From Oscillospiraceae bacterium (GTDB lineage: Bacteria; Bacillota; Clostridia; Oscillospirales; Acutalibacteraceae), in the NCBI GenBank assembly GCA_003517915.1, contig DOZQ01000250.1:1-6758 (forward strand): a stretch of 6,758 bases of DNA, in the 5' to 3' direction. A program made the position numbers and the translations under genes. This document shows, piece by piece, positions 1 through 6,480 of this stretch; the first letter of the stretch is position 1; every line of letters starts with the position of its first letter. The notes below the pieces were generated by a model. The model had not been told where the DNA came from and ran no database searches. It saw nothing but the letters and a program-made list of their open reading frames with translations.

Positions 1-231
1 CAGCGCGGCCTGTTTCGCCGCGTGTATAAGCGTGCCGTCCCCTCCTATGGCGACGGCAAGATCACAGACATCCAGCATATCCTCCGCCGGCATATAAACC
101 CCTTGAGTCTGCTCCGGCAACTTTGAGGCGATCAGCGGCTGAACTCCTATCCCGTTTAAAAACTCACAAAACGCGACGCAGGCTTTATGTGCGCCCTTTT
201 TTTTGAAGTTTGGTATAACCGCAACCTTCAT
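1..231 (-). CDS. nadK: NAD kinase, N-terminal part (cut by window edge)
   Basis: This gene runs off the left edge, so only its first 77 codons are visible. NAD kinase phosphorylates NAD to NADP in the cytoplasm and is the only known route to NADP in most bacteria. The protein opens MKVAVIPNFKKKGAH, the usual beta strand of the family, and carries the diagnostic GGDGT loop at residues 63-67 (DLAVAIGGDGTLIHAAK); the Asp in GGDGT is the family's catalytic residue. The ATG start at 231 is supported by an AGGAGG ribosome binding site at 238-243 with a 6-base spacer. It lies 20 bases after tlyA on the same strand and is the last visible gene of the ackA-dxs-tlyA-nadK cluster. In related Firmicutes argR and recN usually follow, which would lie beyond this edge. 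The identification is firm; the C-terminal catalytic half cannot be assessed here. Confidence 0.95.
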   Translation of the reverse strand, partial: MKVAVIPNFKKKGAHKACVAFCEFLNGIGVQPLIASKLPEQTQGVYMPAEDMLDVCDLAVAIGGDGTLIHAAKQAAL

Positions 232-251
232 AGCCTGCCTCCTGTACCTAG

Positions 252-1061
252 TTAGATTTCCATATTATGTGCGGCCGTTACGACCGACTGAATATCCTGA
301 GCTGAAATCTCGTTTTTTTGTCTGCCGTCCTTTGAAAGCAACAGCAAATATTCAATATTTCCCTGCGGACCCCTGACCGGCGAAAAATCCAACGCTAGTG
401 CCGAATATCCGTGCTTTACCGAAAAATCCGTCACATGCTCGGTCACCTCACGGTGAACCGAGGGTTCTCTAACAACGCCTTTTTTCCCAACCTTTTCTTT
501 GCCCGCCTCAAACTGAGGCTTAATCAGGCACACGGCCATAGCTCCCGGCCTTTGCAGCGGGAACAGCGCCGGCAGAATTAAATCAAGTGAAATGAATGAA
601 ACATCAGCCGAAGCAAAATCCAAGGGTTCTGGGATCTGCTCCGGCGTTATATAACGGAAATTCGTGCGTTCAAGACTCACGACCCGGCTGTCCGAACGCA
701 GCTTCCAGTCGAGCTGCCCGTACCCTACGTCGACCGCGTAAATCTTCGCGGCGCCGTTTTGCAGCATACAGTCGGTAAAGCCGCCGGTAGATGCCCCGAT
801 ATCAGCCGCCGTGACCCCATTTAAATCCAGCTGGAAAACTCTCAATGCCTTTTCAAGCTTATATCCGCCGCGGCTGACATACGGCATCCCCTTGGAGCGA
901 ACCTCAATAATATCTTTTTCCACAGTCTGCACGCCGGGTTTTTCGGCTCTTACGCCGTTTAAATAGACCTCGCCTGCCATGACAAGAGCCTTGGCTTTTT
1001 CTCTGCTGGAAACAAGCCCGCGTTCAAACAGCGCGGTATCCAGCCTGATTTTTTCCGGCAA
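252..1061 (-). CDS. tlyA: TlyA family rRNA (cytidine-2'-O)-methyltransferase
   Basis: This 269-residue protein has the full family architecture. An S4 RNA-binding domain spans about residues 5-65 (RLDTALFERGLVSSREKAKALV), followed by an FtsJ/RrmJ-type SAM-dependent methyltransferase domain. The SAM loop is DIGASTGGFTD at 87-97. The expected K-D-K-E catalytic set is present as K68 (GGYKLEKAL), D153 (ADVSFISL), K181 (LIKPQFEA) and E237 (GNIEYLL). Family members 2'-O-methylate cytidines in 23S rRNA, and in some cases 16S rRNA, and affect capreomycin/viomycin sensitivity; older annotations call them hemolysin A. I cannot tell which rRNA sites this one modifies. The start is TTG at 1061, giving the normal family N-terminus. 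An ATG seven bases upstream (1068) is in another frame. The gene sits 16 bases after dxs, and its Shine-Dalgarno overlaps the dxs stop, which suggests translational coupling. The stop is TAA. Confidence 0.94.
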   Translation of the reverse strand: MPEKIRLDTALFERGLVSSREKAKALVMAGEVYLNGVRAEKPGVQTVEKDIIEVRSKGMPYVSRGGYKLEKALRVFQLDLNGVTAADIGASTGGFTDCMLQNGAAKIYAVDVGYGQLDWKLRSDSRVVSLERTNFRYITPEQIPEPLDFASADVSFISLDLILPALFPLQRPGAMAVCLIKPQFEAGKEKVGKKGVVREPSVHREVTEHVTDFSVKHGYSALALDFSPVRGPQGNIEYLLLLSKDGRQKNEISAQDIQSVVTAAHNMEI

Positions 1062-1072
1062 TGAACATAAGA

Positions 1073-1079
1073 CTCCTTT
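1073..1079 (-). promoter_or_regulatory. tlyA ribosome binding site overlapping the dxs stop codon
   Basis: Read on the minus strand this is AAAGGAG, which shares its first bases with the dxs TAA stop (1080-1078). It stands 11 bases before the TTG start of tlyA, slightly longer than ideal, and 4 bases before an out-of-frame ATG at 1068 that would make only a peptide of about 14 codons. The overlap fits coupled translation of dxs and tlyA. The choice of TTG rests on the protein family N-terminus rather than on the spacing. Confidence 0.7.
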
Positions 1080-2943
1080 ATCTGGATTTAGACTCCAATA
1101 TAACCTCGGTCATACCCCGCGCATCCAGTTTAAACCGGCGCAGAATCACATCGCTCGGCGCCTGCGGAATAAAGCGGTCATCAATGGCCGTGATATGATA
1201 GCTGCCTTTATATCCCTTCTGCAAAAGCTTTGCCGCCGTATGCTCCGCTATGCCGCCCGAACGGATCCCCTCTTCAAAGAAAAACAGCTTGTCATAATCC
1301 ATAAGCATATCAAACAGGCTGTCCGGCAGGGGCTTTATGCGGTTGAGCTTAACTATTTGTACCGGAGTGTCCTTTTCTTCAAGCTCACGCGCGGCTTCGC
1401 AGGCATGGGCAAACAGTCTGCCGTAGGTAATAATCGCCGTGCCGGATCTCGACCCGTATAAAGAAAACGGCGATTCTGACGGCTGATAATCGGCGGGAAG
1501 TACCGGCTGCGCGCCGCGCGGATAGCGTACCGCCGCTACGCCGTCTACATCATAAACCGCCAAATGCAGCGACAAAAACAGCTCCTGATAATTGGCGGGC
1601 GAAAAAACCGTCACACCCGGAATAGTGTTTAAAAACGCGGCGTCAAATACACCCTGATGGGTTTCCCCGTCCTCTCCGACGATTCCCGCACGGTCGACGG
1701 CCAGCACTATTTTGCATTTTTGAATCGCGGCATCGTGCAGTATCTGATCGTAGCCGCGCTGTAAAAACGAGGAATAGACCGCAAACACCGGCACCATTCC
1801 CTTAATCGACATACCGCAGGCAAATGTCACCGCGTGCTCCTCCGCTATACCCACGTCATAAAACCGGTCTTTAAAATAATTCTTAAAGCTTTGCAGCCCG
1901 GTGCCCTCGGTCATCGCGGCCGTAATGGCGCAGATTCTGTCGTCCTCTTCGGCCAAACTGCAAAGATACTGCCCCATCTGATAAGAAAAATTGTCCTGAC
2001 TGTCGCAAAATGGGTCTCCTGTTTCAATGTCAAAGGCGGGTACCCCGTGAAACTGCTTGGGATTTTGCTCCGCAAAGCTGTAGCCCTTGCCCTTTACCGT
2101 GTTTATATGCACAAATGCCGGGCGCTTCATTTTTTTCGCGGTAGCCAGTATAGTGGTAAGCTTGCCTAAATCATGGCCATCTACCGGCCCTAAATATGAA
2201 AATCCCATATCCTCAAACATATTGCTTGTGTACATCATATTTTTAAGGCCGCGCTTTAATCTTTCGAGCCCGCTTTTTATTCCGGCGCCTATGAAAGGGA
2301 TCTTTCCAAAAAACCCAATAAATCGGTTTTTGATAGCATAATAAGACGGCTTTGAGCGGATAACCGCCAGATACCGCGCAATAGCTCCAACATTCTTTGA
2401 GATGGACATCTTATTGTCGTTCAAAATGACAATGAGCTTGCTGCCGGCCTTGCCGGCGTTGTTAAGCGCCTCATAGGCCATTCCGCCGGTCAATGCCCCG
2501 TCTCCTATGACCGCGATGACATAATCGTCCTTCATTTTATAATGATTCGCACGGGAAATACCGAATGCAGCTGAGATAGAAGTGCTGCTGTGTCCGGCGA
2601 TAAACGTGTCATATTCGCTTTCAGTCGGACGCGGAAATCCCGACAGGCCGTTCTCTTTCCTTAAAGTGTCAAAACGGTGCTGTCTGCCGGTGAGCAGCTT
2701 ATGGGTATAGGACTGATGTCCCACGTCGAAAACTATTTCGTCCCGAGGGCAGTCAAATACAAAGTGCATTGCGACGGTCAGTTCCACAACCCCTAAATTT
2801 GAGGCTAAGTGACCGCCGTTTTCCGAAACTGCGGCGATCAGTGTCTCCCTTATTTCATCACAGAGTGCCGGAAGCTGCTTAATATTCAGTTTTTTTAAAT
2901 CTGCCGGCGAATTAATCCGCTTTAGGAGATTGCCTTCTCGCAT
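1078..2943 (-). CDS. dxs: 1-deoxy-D-xylulose-5-phosphate synthase
   Basis: Dxs condenses pyruvate and glyceraldehyde-3-phosphate, releasing CO2, to give DXP. This is the entry step of the MEP isoprenoid pathway and also feeds thiamine and pyridoxal synthesis. The protein is cytoplasmic and depends on thiamine diphosphate and magnesium. At 621 residues it has normal family length. Visible motifs are GGHLASNLG (H45), GHQSYTHKLLTGR (H76), GHSSTSIS (H118), the ThDP/Mg motif GDGALTGG (147-154) with NDN at 175-177, PVDGHD (253-258), KGKGY (284-288), GIAEEHAVTFA (E368 aligns with the catalytic Glu), DRAGIVGEDGETHQG (417-431) and a C-terminal transketolase-like domain with YPRG. No key residue is missing. 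The ATG at 2943 has only a modest ribosome binding site (GGAG at 2955-2958, 11 bases away, or the closer GGAAAG). It lies 19 bases after ackA with no terminator between, so it is probably cotranscribed with it. Confidence 0.97.
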   Translation of the reverse strand: MREGNLLKRINSPADLKKLNIKQLPALCDEIRETLIAAVSENGGHLASNLGVVELTVAMHFVFDCPRDEIVFDVGHQSYTHKLLTGRQHRFDTLRKENGLSGFPRPTESEYDTFIAGHSSTSISAAFGISRANHYKMKDDYVIAVIGDGALTGGMAYEALNNAGKAGSKLIVILNDNKMSISKNVGAIARYLAVIRSKPSYYAIKNRFIGFFGKIPFIGAGIKSGLERLKRGLKNMMYTSNMFEDMGFSYLGPVDGHDLGKLTTILATAKKMKRPAFVHINTVKGKGYSFAEQNPKQFHGVPAFDIETGDPFCDSQDNFSYQMGQYLCSLAEEDDRICAITAAMTEGTGLQSFKNYFKDRFYDVGIAEEHAVTFACGMSIKGMVPVFAVYSSFLQRGYDQILHDAAIQKCKIVLAVDRAGIVGEDGETHQGVFDAAFLNTIPGVTVFSPANYQELFLSLHLAVYDVDGVAAVRYPRGAQPVLPADYQPSESPFSLYGSRSGTAIITYGRLFAHACEAARELEEKDTPVQIVKLNRIKPLPDSLFDMLMDYDKLFFFEEGIRSGGIAEHTAAKLLQKGYKGSYHITAIDDRFIPQAPSDVILRRFKLDARGMTEVILESKSR

Positions 2944-2962
2944 TCATCTTTCCGCTCCAATA

Positions 2963-4168
2963 TTATAATCTTTCCACAATTTCTTTTGTGTCCAGCGCGA
3001 TAACCTTTTCCTCATTGGTCGGAATCACAAACACGCGGATTTTTGAGCCGGGCAGGGTGATCTCACCCTCTATTCCGCCGAGTATTTCCATGTTTCGCAC
3101 GCTGTCAAAATCTACCCCGAACACCGAAAGATTCAGGCAGATGTCCTCCCGGTGATTGCGGACATTCTCACCTATGCCGCCAGTGAATACAATCGCGTCT
3201 ACACCGTTCATCGCGGCCATATACTGCCCTATATATTTGCGTATCTGATATCGCAGCATTTTGAGCGTAAGCGCGGCACGTTGATTTCCATCCAAAGCGG
3301 CCTTCTGCACATCCCGGTCGTCGCTGGATACGCCGGAAACCCCCAAAGCACCAGACTTTTTATTTAAAATGTCGATGATCTCCGAGGGGCTCAAGCCTTC
3401 TTTTTCCATAATATATGTCACCGCCGAAGGATCGACCGCTCCGGTGCGGGTTCCCATCATAAAGCCGTCCAGCGGGGTAAAGCCCATGCTGGTATCCACA
3501 CTTTTGCCGCCATTTACGGCAGTTATGGAAGAACCGTTGCCCAAATGGCAGGTGATTATTTTTAAATCCTTTATGTCTTTATTCATAAGCTCGGCGCACC
3601 GTTTGCTTACAAAGCGGTGCGAGGTGCCGTGAAATCCATAGCGGCGAATCTGATATTTCTCATAATATTCATATGGCAGCGCGAACATATACGCTTCCTC
3701 CGGCATGGTCTGGTGGAAAGAGGTGTCGAATACCATAACCTGTGGGACGCTCCCGCCCAAATTATCCAGGCAGGCGTTAATCCCCTGCACCGCCGCCGGA
3801 TTATGCAGCGGAGCCAATTCACAAAGCTCGTTTATTCTTTTTAAGTTTTCTTCGTTTACTTTCACCGAATGCGAAAAATGAGAGCCTCCCTGCACCACCC
3901 GGTGCCCCACGGCAGAAATTTCTCCCATTGAAGCGATAACGCCATTTTCCGGGTCGGTCAAATATTTGGACAAAACCTCAAACGCGGCCGTATGATTCGG
4001 CATTTCGACATCGGCGGAAACCTCCGCACCCGAAAAGGCCGTCTGCTTGAAGCGCCCGTCGATTCCTATGCGCTCACATACGCCCTTTGCCAGCACAAGA
4101 TCACGTTCTATATCAAACAACTGATATTTCAGCGAGGAACTTCCGGCATTAATAACCAGAATTTTCAT
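2963..4168 (-). CDS. ackA: Acetate kinase
   Basis: Acetate kinase interconverts acetate plus ATP with acetyl phosphate plus ADP. In fermenting anaerobes it makes ATP by substrate-level phosphorylation. The 401-residue protein is of normal length and carries the ASKHA fold signatures: VINAGSSSLK (N7), GHRVVQGG (R90), VFDTSFHQTMP (D148), YGFHGTSHR (H180), HLGNGSS (208-214), GTRTGAVDP (R241), FTGGIGEN (328-335) and the C-terminal PTNEE (383-387). These match the catalytic and nucleotide-binding positions known for the family. The ATG at 4168 follows a good AGGAGTGG site (core 4176-4180). It is the first gene of a minus-strand cluster with dxs, tlyA and nadK and has its own sigma-A-like promoter in the 4169-4266 gap. 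Its usual partner pta (phosphotransacetylase) is not adjacent, which is noteworthy. The divergent neighbour tmcAL also uses acetate. Confidence 0.97.
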   Translation of the reverse strand: MKILVINAGSSSLKYQLFDIERDLVLAKGVCERIGIDGRFKQTAFSGAEVSADVEMPNHTAAFEVLSKYLTDPENGVIASMGEISAVGHRVVQGGSHFSHSVKVNEENLKRINELCELAPLHNPAAVQGINACLDNLGGSVPQVMVFDTSFHQTMPEEAYMFALPYEYYEKYQIRRYGFHGTSHRFVSKRCAELMNKDIKDLKIITCHLGNGSSITAVNGGKSVDTSMGFTPLDGFMMGTRTGAVDPSAVTYIMEKEGLSPSEIIDILNKKSGALGVSGVSSDDRDVQKAALDGNQRAALTLKMLRYQIRKYIGQYMAAMNGVDAIVFTGGIGENVRNHREDICLNLSVFGVDFDSVRNMEILGGIEGEITLPGSKIRVFVIPTNEEKVIALDTKEIVERL

Positions 4169-4200
4169 TTTACCACTCCTAGATTTTTATAAAGACTTCA

Positions 4201-4216
4201 ACTATAATAATATAGT
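4201..4216. repeat. 16-base inverted repeat spanning both divergent -10 boxes
   Basis: ACTATA, four bases, then TATAGT form an inverted repeat with 6-base arms at 4201-4206 and 4211-4216. It covers the plus-strand TATAAT and most of the minus-strand TATATT. It may only reflect two back-to-back AT-rich promoters, or it may be a binding site for a regulator acting on both ackA and tmcAL. The sequence alone cannot decide. Confidence 0.4.
4203..4208 (+). promoter_or_regulatory. Probable -10 box of the tmcAL promoter
   Basis: A perfect TATAAT sits on the plus strand 58 bases before the tmcAL start. The -35 region at 17-base spacing (4180-4185, TAGATT) is poor, matching three of six consensus bases. 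The box directly abuts the ackA -10 (4209-4214) on the other strand, so the two promoters could not easily be occupied together. Transcription would start near 4215. The sequence is AT-rich, so a chance match is possible. Confidence 0.5.
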
Positions 4217-4237
4217 ATATCTATGGTTTTATTTCAA
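4209..4237 (-). promoter_or_regulatory. Sigma-A-type promoter of ackA (and probably the downstream operon)
   Basis: On the minus strand there is TTGAAA (4232-4237), a 17-base spacer and TATATT (4209-4214). Each box matches five of six consensus bases at the ideal spacing. Transcription would begin near 4202, giving a leader of about 33 bases that holds the ackA ribosome binding site. No better promoter is visible in the short gaps before dxs, tlyA or nadK, so this probably drives the whole cluster. It is a prediction from sequence only. Confidence 0.75.
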
Positions 4238-4253
4238 CTGTTTATTCAGTAAA

Positions 4254-4258
4254 AGGAG
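4254..4258 (+). promoter_or_regulatory. tmcAL ribosome binding site that fixes a TTG start
   Basis: AGGAG, within AAAAGGAG, lies 8 bases before the TTG at 4267. The strong site and good spacing, plus the family-typical MKISGIIAEYNPFH beginning, support TTG as the true start. No in-frame ATG lies nearby that would give a complete N-terminal motif. Confidence 0.85.
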
Positions 4259-4266
4259 CTTAAAGC

Positions 4267-5475
4267 TTGAAAATTTCCGGTATTATCGCGGAATACAATC
4301 CTTTTCATGCAGGACACGCCTATCAGATAGCCGAAATACGCAAGCAAGGGGTCACCCATGTCGCCGCGGTGATGTCCGGGCATTTCATGCAGCGCGGGGA
4401 TATCGCGGTCTGCTCAAAATGGTCGCGCGCAAAAGCCGCCCTTTTAAACGGGGTGGATCTGGTTATCGAACTGCCTGTCACATTTTCACTTGCTCCGGCA
4501 AAACGCTTCGCCTGCGGCGGCGTTTACATTTTAGATGCAATGGGATGTATAGATCAGATTTCCTTTTCGGCCGAAACCCCCAAGATTTCTCTGCTGAAAT
4601 CCGCCTGTGAAGCGGCGGAGTCGGAGGAAATATCCATGCGTCTAAGAGAATATCTGGCGGAGGGTATGACCTTCGCCGCCGCGCGCTCACGGGCGGCCGG
4701 GGATTTATTCGGTACTGAGATTTCAGAAGTTCTCCAAATGCCCAATAATATTCTGGCAGTCGAATACCTAAGCGCGCTGAAACGCCTGAATTCGCATATA
4801 CTCCCCTTTTGCGTTAGGCGCACGGCTGAGCACGACGGCGAAAGTGAGAGCTCACTTAACGGCCGACAATATCTAAGCGCTTCAAAAATACGCGAGTATC
4901 TTAAACATGGACGCATGGATGATGTACGTGCATACATGCCAAAATCCGCCCTTGACTGCCTTTTGGAAGAAAACCGGCTAGGGTGGATGCCCTGCGATAT
5001 AAATACGCTTGAGACGGTTCTTCTCGCAAATCTCCGGGCTATGAGCCGGGAGGAAATCGCGCGACTCCCCGACGTAGGCGAGGGGCTAGAAAACCGAATT
5101 TATGCCGCCGTGAGACAGGCTATTTCTATGGAGCAATTGCAACAGCTTATAAAAACCAAGCGTTATCCGCTCGCTCGCATCAGGCGGATTCTGCTATGCG
5201 CGCTCATCGGCATAAAAAGCGACGAACTGGCTGACGCTCCCGCCTACATCCGGGTTTTGGGATTTAATACCAAAGGATGTGAAATTCTGCGGGTTATGCG
5301 TGAGTCGGCCAGGCTGCCGATTGTAATGAAAGCCGCCGATGCCGGAAATTTATCCGACAAGGCGAAAAATCAGTTCGCGGCGGAAGCCTTGGCAACCGAT
5401 ATTTACGCGCTCTCCTTTCCTGAAAAACGCCCCTGCGGCCTTGAAATGACTGAAAATATAATCCGATTCATATAA
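4267..5475 (+). CDS. tmcAL: tRNA(Met) cytidine acetate ligase (YlbM family)
   Basis: TmcAL activates acetate with ATP to acetyl-AMP and transfers the acetyl group to the wobble cytidine (C34) of elongator tRNA-Met, making N4-acetylcytidine. This role was established for the Bacillus subtilis YlbM family. The protein has 402 residues, normal for the family. Its N-terminus, GIIAEYNPFHAGH (5-17), contains the nucleotidyltransferase HxGH motif. Other family marks are SGHFMQRGD (37-45), the PNNILAVEYLSAL stretch (159-171) and SASKIREYL (204-212). The C-terminal helical half is less conserved. One small departure is SFSAETP near residue 99, where relatives usually have an FGSE-like sequence, but the Glu is kept. 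It starts with TTG. It is divergent from ackA, which shares its substrate acetate; ylbM lies beside pta-ackA in several clostridia. No clear terminator follows it, so some read-through into the DUF378 gene is possible. Confidence 0.94.
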   Translation: MKISGIIAEYNPFHAGHAYQIAEIRKQGVTHVAAVMSGHFMQRGDIAVCSKWSRAKAALLNGVDLVIELPVTFSLAPAKRFACGGVYILDAMGCIDQISFSAETPKISLLKSACEAAESEEISMRLREYLAEGMTFAAARSRAAGDLFGTEISEVLQMPNNILAVEYLSALKRLNSHILPFCVRRTAEHDGESESSLNGRQYLSASKIREYLKHGRMDDVRAYMPKSALDCLLEENRLGWMPCDINTLETVLLANLRAMSREEIARLPDVGEGLENRIYAAVRQAISMEQLQQLIKTKRYPLARIRRILLCALIGIKSDELADAPAYIRVLGFNTKGCEILRVMRESARLPIVMKAADAGNLSDKAKNQFAAEALATDIYALSFPEKRPCGLEMTENIIRFI

Positions 5476-5583
5476 AAATTGTAATTATATTGAAATTGTA
5501 TTAATTTTTTTTAAACTTATGTGTATAAACGCCGGCATTCTGAGCAGACTAAGCCTTGAAACTACAAATAGGAGTTGAAATCA
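5476..5583 (+). other. AT-rich intergenic leader between tmcAL and the DUF378 gene
   Basis: This 108-base gap has no GC-rich hairpin. It holds two copies of AAATTGTA (5476-5483 and 5493-5500), a run of eight T (5503-5510 region) without a convincing stem before it, and a possible -10 box TATAAA at 5524-5529 with a weak -35 (TTAATT, 5501-5506, 17-base spacing). A start from that box would give a leader of roughly 45-50 bases. The promoter call is tentative. Confidence 0.35.
5570..5574 (+). promoter_or_regulatory. Ribosome binding site that decides the DUF378 start
   Basis: AGGAG ends 9 bases before the ATG at 5584, a normal distance. A TTG at 5575 in the same frame touches the Shine-Dalgarno with no spacer and so is not a credible start. 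The ATG is therefore preferred, removing three residues from the longest reading frame. Confidence 0.85.
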
Positions 5584-5799
5584 ATGCTTGACAGAATATC
5601 TCTGATCTTAGTTATTATCGGCGCAATCAACTGGGGAAGCATCGGTCTTTTTCAGTTTGATATCGTGTCGTGGCTGTTTGGTGGTCAGGGCGCAATCGTA
5701 AGCAGAATTATATATACACTTATCGCATTGGCCGGTATCTGGTGCATTTCACTGTTATTCCGCGAACGCGACGAATTGGCGGAACGAGTCGAGAAGTAA
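5584..5799 (+). CDS. DUF378 family small membrane protein (YuzA-like)
   Basis: This 71-residue protein matches the DUF378 family, a small integral membrane family of unknown function common in Firmicutes. It has two predicted membrane helices, at about residues 5-23 (ISLILVIIGAINWGSIGLF) and 39-59. A short GG-containing loop joins them, and a charged tail (RERDELAERVEK) probably faces the cytoplasm. The family hallmark GAINWG is at 13-18, and the second helix has the typical IIYTLIALAGIW. No signal peptide cleavage site or enzyme motif is visible. The start is ATG at 5584 on the strength of the AGGAG site. It follows tmcAL by 108 bases on the same strand and ends 12 bases before a strong terminator. 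It may be a single-gene unit or receive read-through. I assign the family with confidence but no function. Confidence 0.88.
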   Translation: MLDRISLILVIIGAINWGSIGLFQFDIVSWLFGGQGAIVSRIIYTLIALAGIWCISLLFRERDELAERVEK

Positions 5800-5811
5800 A
5801 AACAAAACTAT

Positions 5812-5848
5812 AAATCCGCGCCGGCCAGTAATTGGCCGGCGCGGATTT
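5812..5848. terminator. Strong bidirectional intrinsic terminator
   Basis: A perfect 16-bp stem (arms 5812-5827 and 5833-5848, AAATCCGCGCCGGCCA and its complement) encloses a five-base GTAAT loop. On the plus strand TTTTATTTT follows (5846-5854), ending the DUF378 transcript. On the minus strand the stem is followed by a T-rich tract (TTTATAGTTTTGTTTTT), ending the tetR transcript. The right arm touches the last base of the tetR stop codon. The long, very GC-rich stem in a moderate-GC setting makes this a confident call. Confidence 0.93.
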
Positions 5849-6429
5849 TATTTTGATGCGGAAATAATCTTTTTAAAATGCGCGAATTGGTTTTCAATTA
5901 TATCTTCTGTAATGCTGCCGGACAATGACATTGTTTCCATACCGCTTAGCACAAATAATATGGTATGCGCCAGATTAGAAATTTCTTTCTTTTTTATCTT
6001 GCCCTTATCCGCGCCATATTTAAGTATTTTAATAAGAAGATATTTTGTGCCGAAAAACTGTTTTATGTAATAATTCTTATCATCCGATTCTCTGTGCATA
6101 AGATAATATTCAAATAGTGCTTGAAGCAAGCCGCGGTTCGATCCCAAAAGCTTTTGCTTTTGTAGCCCGAAAAATATTTCAGTCAGCTGCTTAAAGGATT
6201 TCGAGCCATCCATGTCCAAACCGGTAGTATCCAGCTGCATATCACGGTTTTTAAGCACCCCTAAAAACACTTCATCCACATTGGAAAAATAGAGATACAG
6301 TCCTCCCCTGCTGATTTCACACGCTTCCACAATATCCGACATGGTCACGGCGCTGTATCCCTTTTCTCTGAAAACCTTTTCGGCTTGCTCGGTTATATAC
6401 TGCTTTTTTATCTCAGACTTTTTGGCCAT
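5848..6429 (-). CDS. TetR/AcrR family transcriptional regulator
   Basis: The 193-residue protein has an N-terminal TetR helix-turn-helix domain at about residues 8-60: ITEQAEKVFREKGYSAVTMSDIVEACEISRGGLYLYFSNVDEVFL. The recognition helix region SRGGLYLYF and the following FxNxDEVF stretch are typical. The C-terminal part, which in this family forms the dimer and ligand pocket, shows no recognisable effector signature, so the ligand is unknown. I chose ATG at 6429, preceded by GGGGG (6435-6439). A TTG at 6441 in frame would add MGEI but has no Shine-Dalgarno. Its promoter overlaps a large inverted repeat, so it probably represses itself. The coding region is clearly more AT-rich than the ackA-nadK operon, and its 3' end abuts the shared terminator. 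It lies on the same strand as, and downstream of, a polar amino acid ABC ATPase gene. A regulatory link to that transporter is possible but unproven. Confidence 0.92.
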   Translation of the reverse strand: MAKKSEIKKQYITEQAEKVFREKGYSAVTMSDIVEACEISRGGLYLYFSNVDEVFLGVLKNRDMQLDTTGLDMDGSKSFKQLTEIFFGLQKQKLLGSNRGLLQALFEYYLMHRESDDKNYYIKQFFGTKYLLIKILKYGADKGKIKKKEISNLAHTILFVLSGMETMSLSGSITEDIIENQFAHFKKIISASK

Positions 6430-6444
6430 GATTTCCCCCAAGGC

Positions 6445-6480
6445 TCATATTATTGTGACACTCATGTCATAATAATATGA
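6445..6480. promoter_or_regulatory. Near-perfect 36-base inverted repeat, probable TetR operator
   Basis: Two 16-base arms (6445-6460 and 6465-6480) are inverted copies that differ at one position, separated by CTCA. The inner core is TGACA, four bases, TGTCA. The right arm covers the -10 box of the tetR promoter and the centre lies at the expected transcription start. Such an arrangement is typical of autorepressing TetR-family genes. The binding itself is inferred. Confidence 0.85.

Noticed and set aside
979..1461. A 160-codon open frame on the plus strand across the tlyA/dxs junction
   Set aside because: It lies antisense to two firmly identified genes, has no recognisable domain or ribosome binding site, and reads as low-complexity shadow sequence.
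4169..4266. Riboswitch or T-box leader before ackA or tmcAL
   Set aside because: The predicted leaders are only about 33 and 52 bases and show no conserved aptamer or terminator-antiterminator pair.
4554..4937. A 127-codon open frame on the minus strand inside tmcAL
   Set aside because: It is fully antisense to tmcAL, Arg/Ser-rich as expected from a shadow frame, and matches no family I know.
5476..5512. Intrinsic terminator after tmcAL ending in the T-run
   Set aside because: The possible stems contain only A-T pairs and are short; no stable hairpin precedes the T-run.
5575..5577. TTG as start of the DUF378 gene
   Set aside because: It directly abuts the AGGAG site, leaving no spacer; the ATG at 5584 has normal spacing and gives the family-typical N-terminus.
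6439..6441. TTG as start of the tetR gene
   Set aside because: No Shine-Dalgarno precedes it, and it overlaps the G-run that serves the ATG at 6429.
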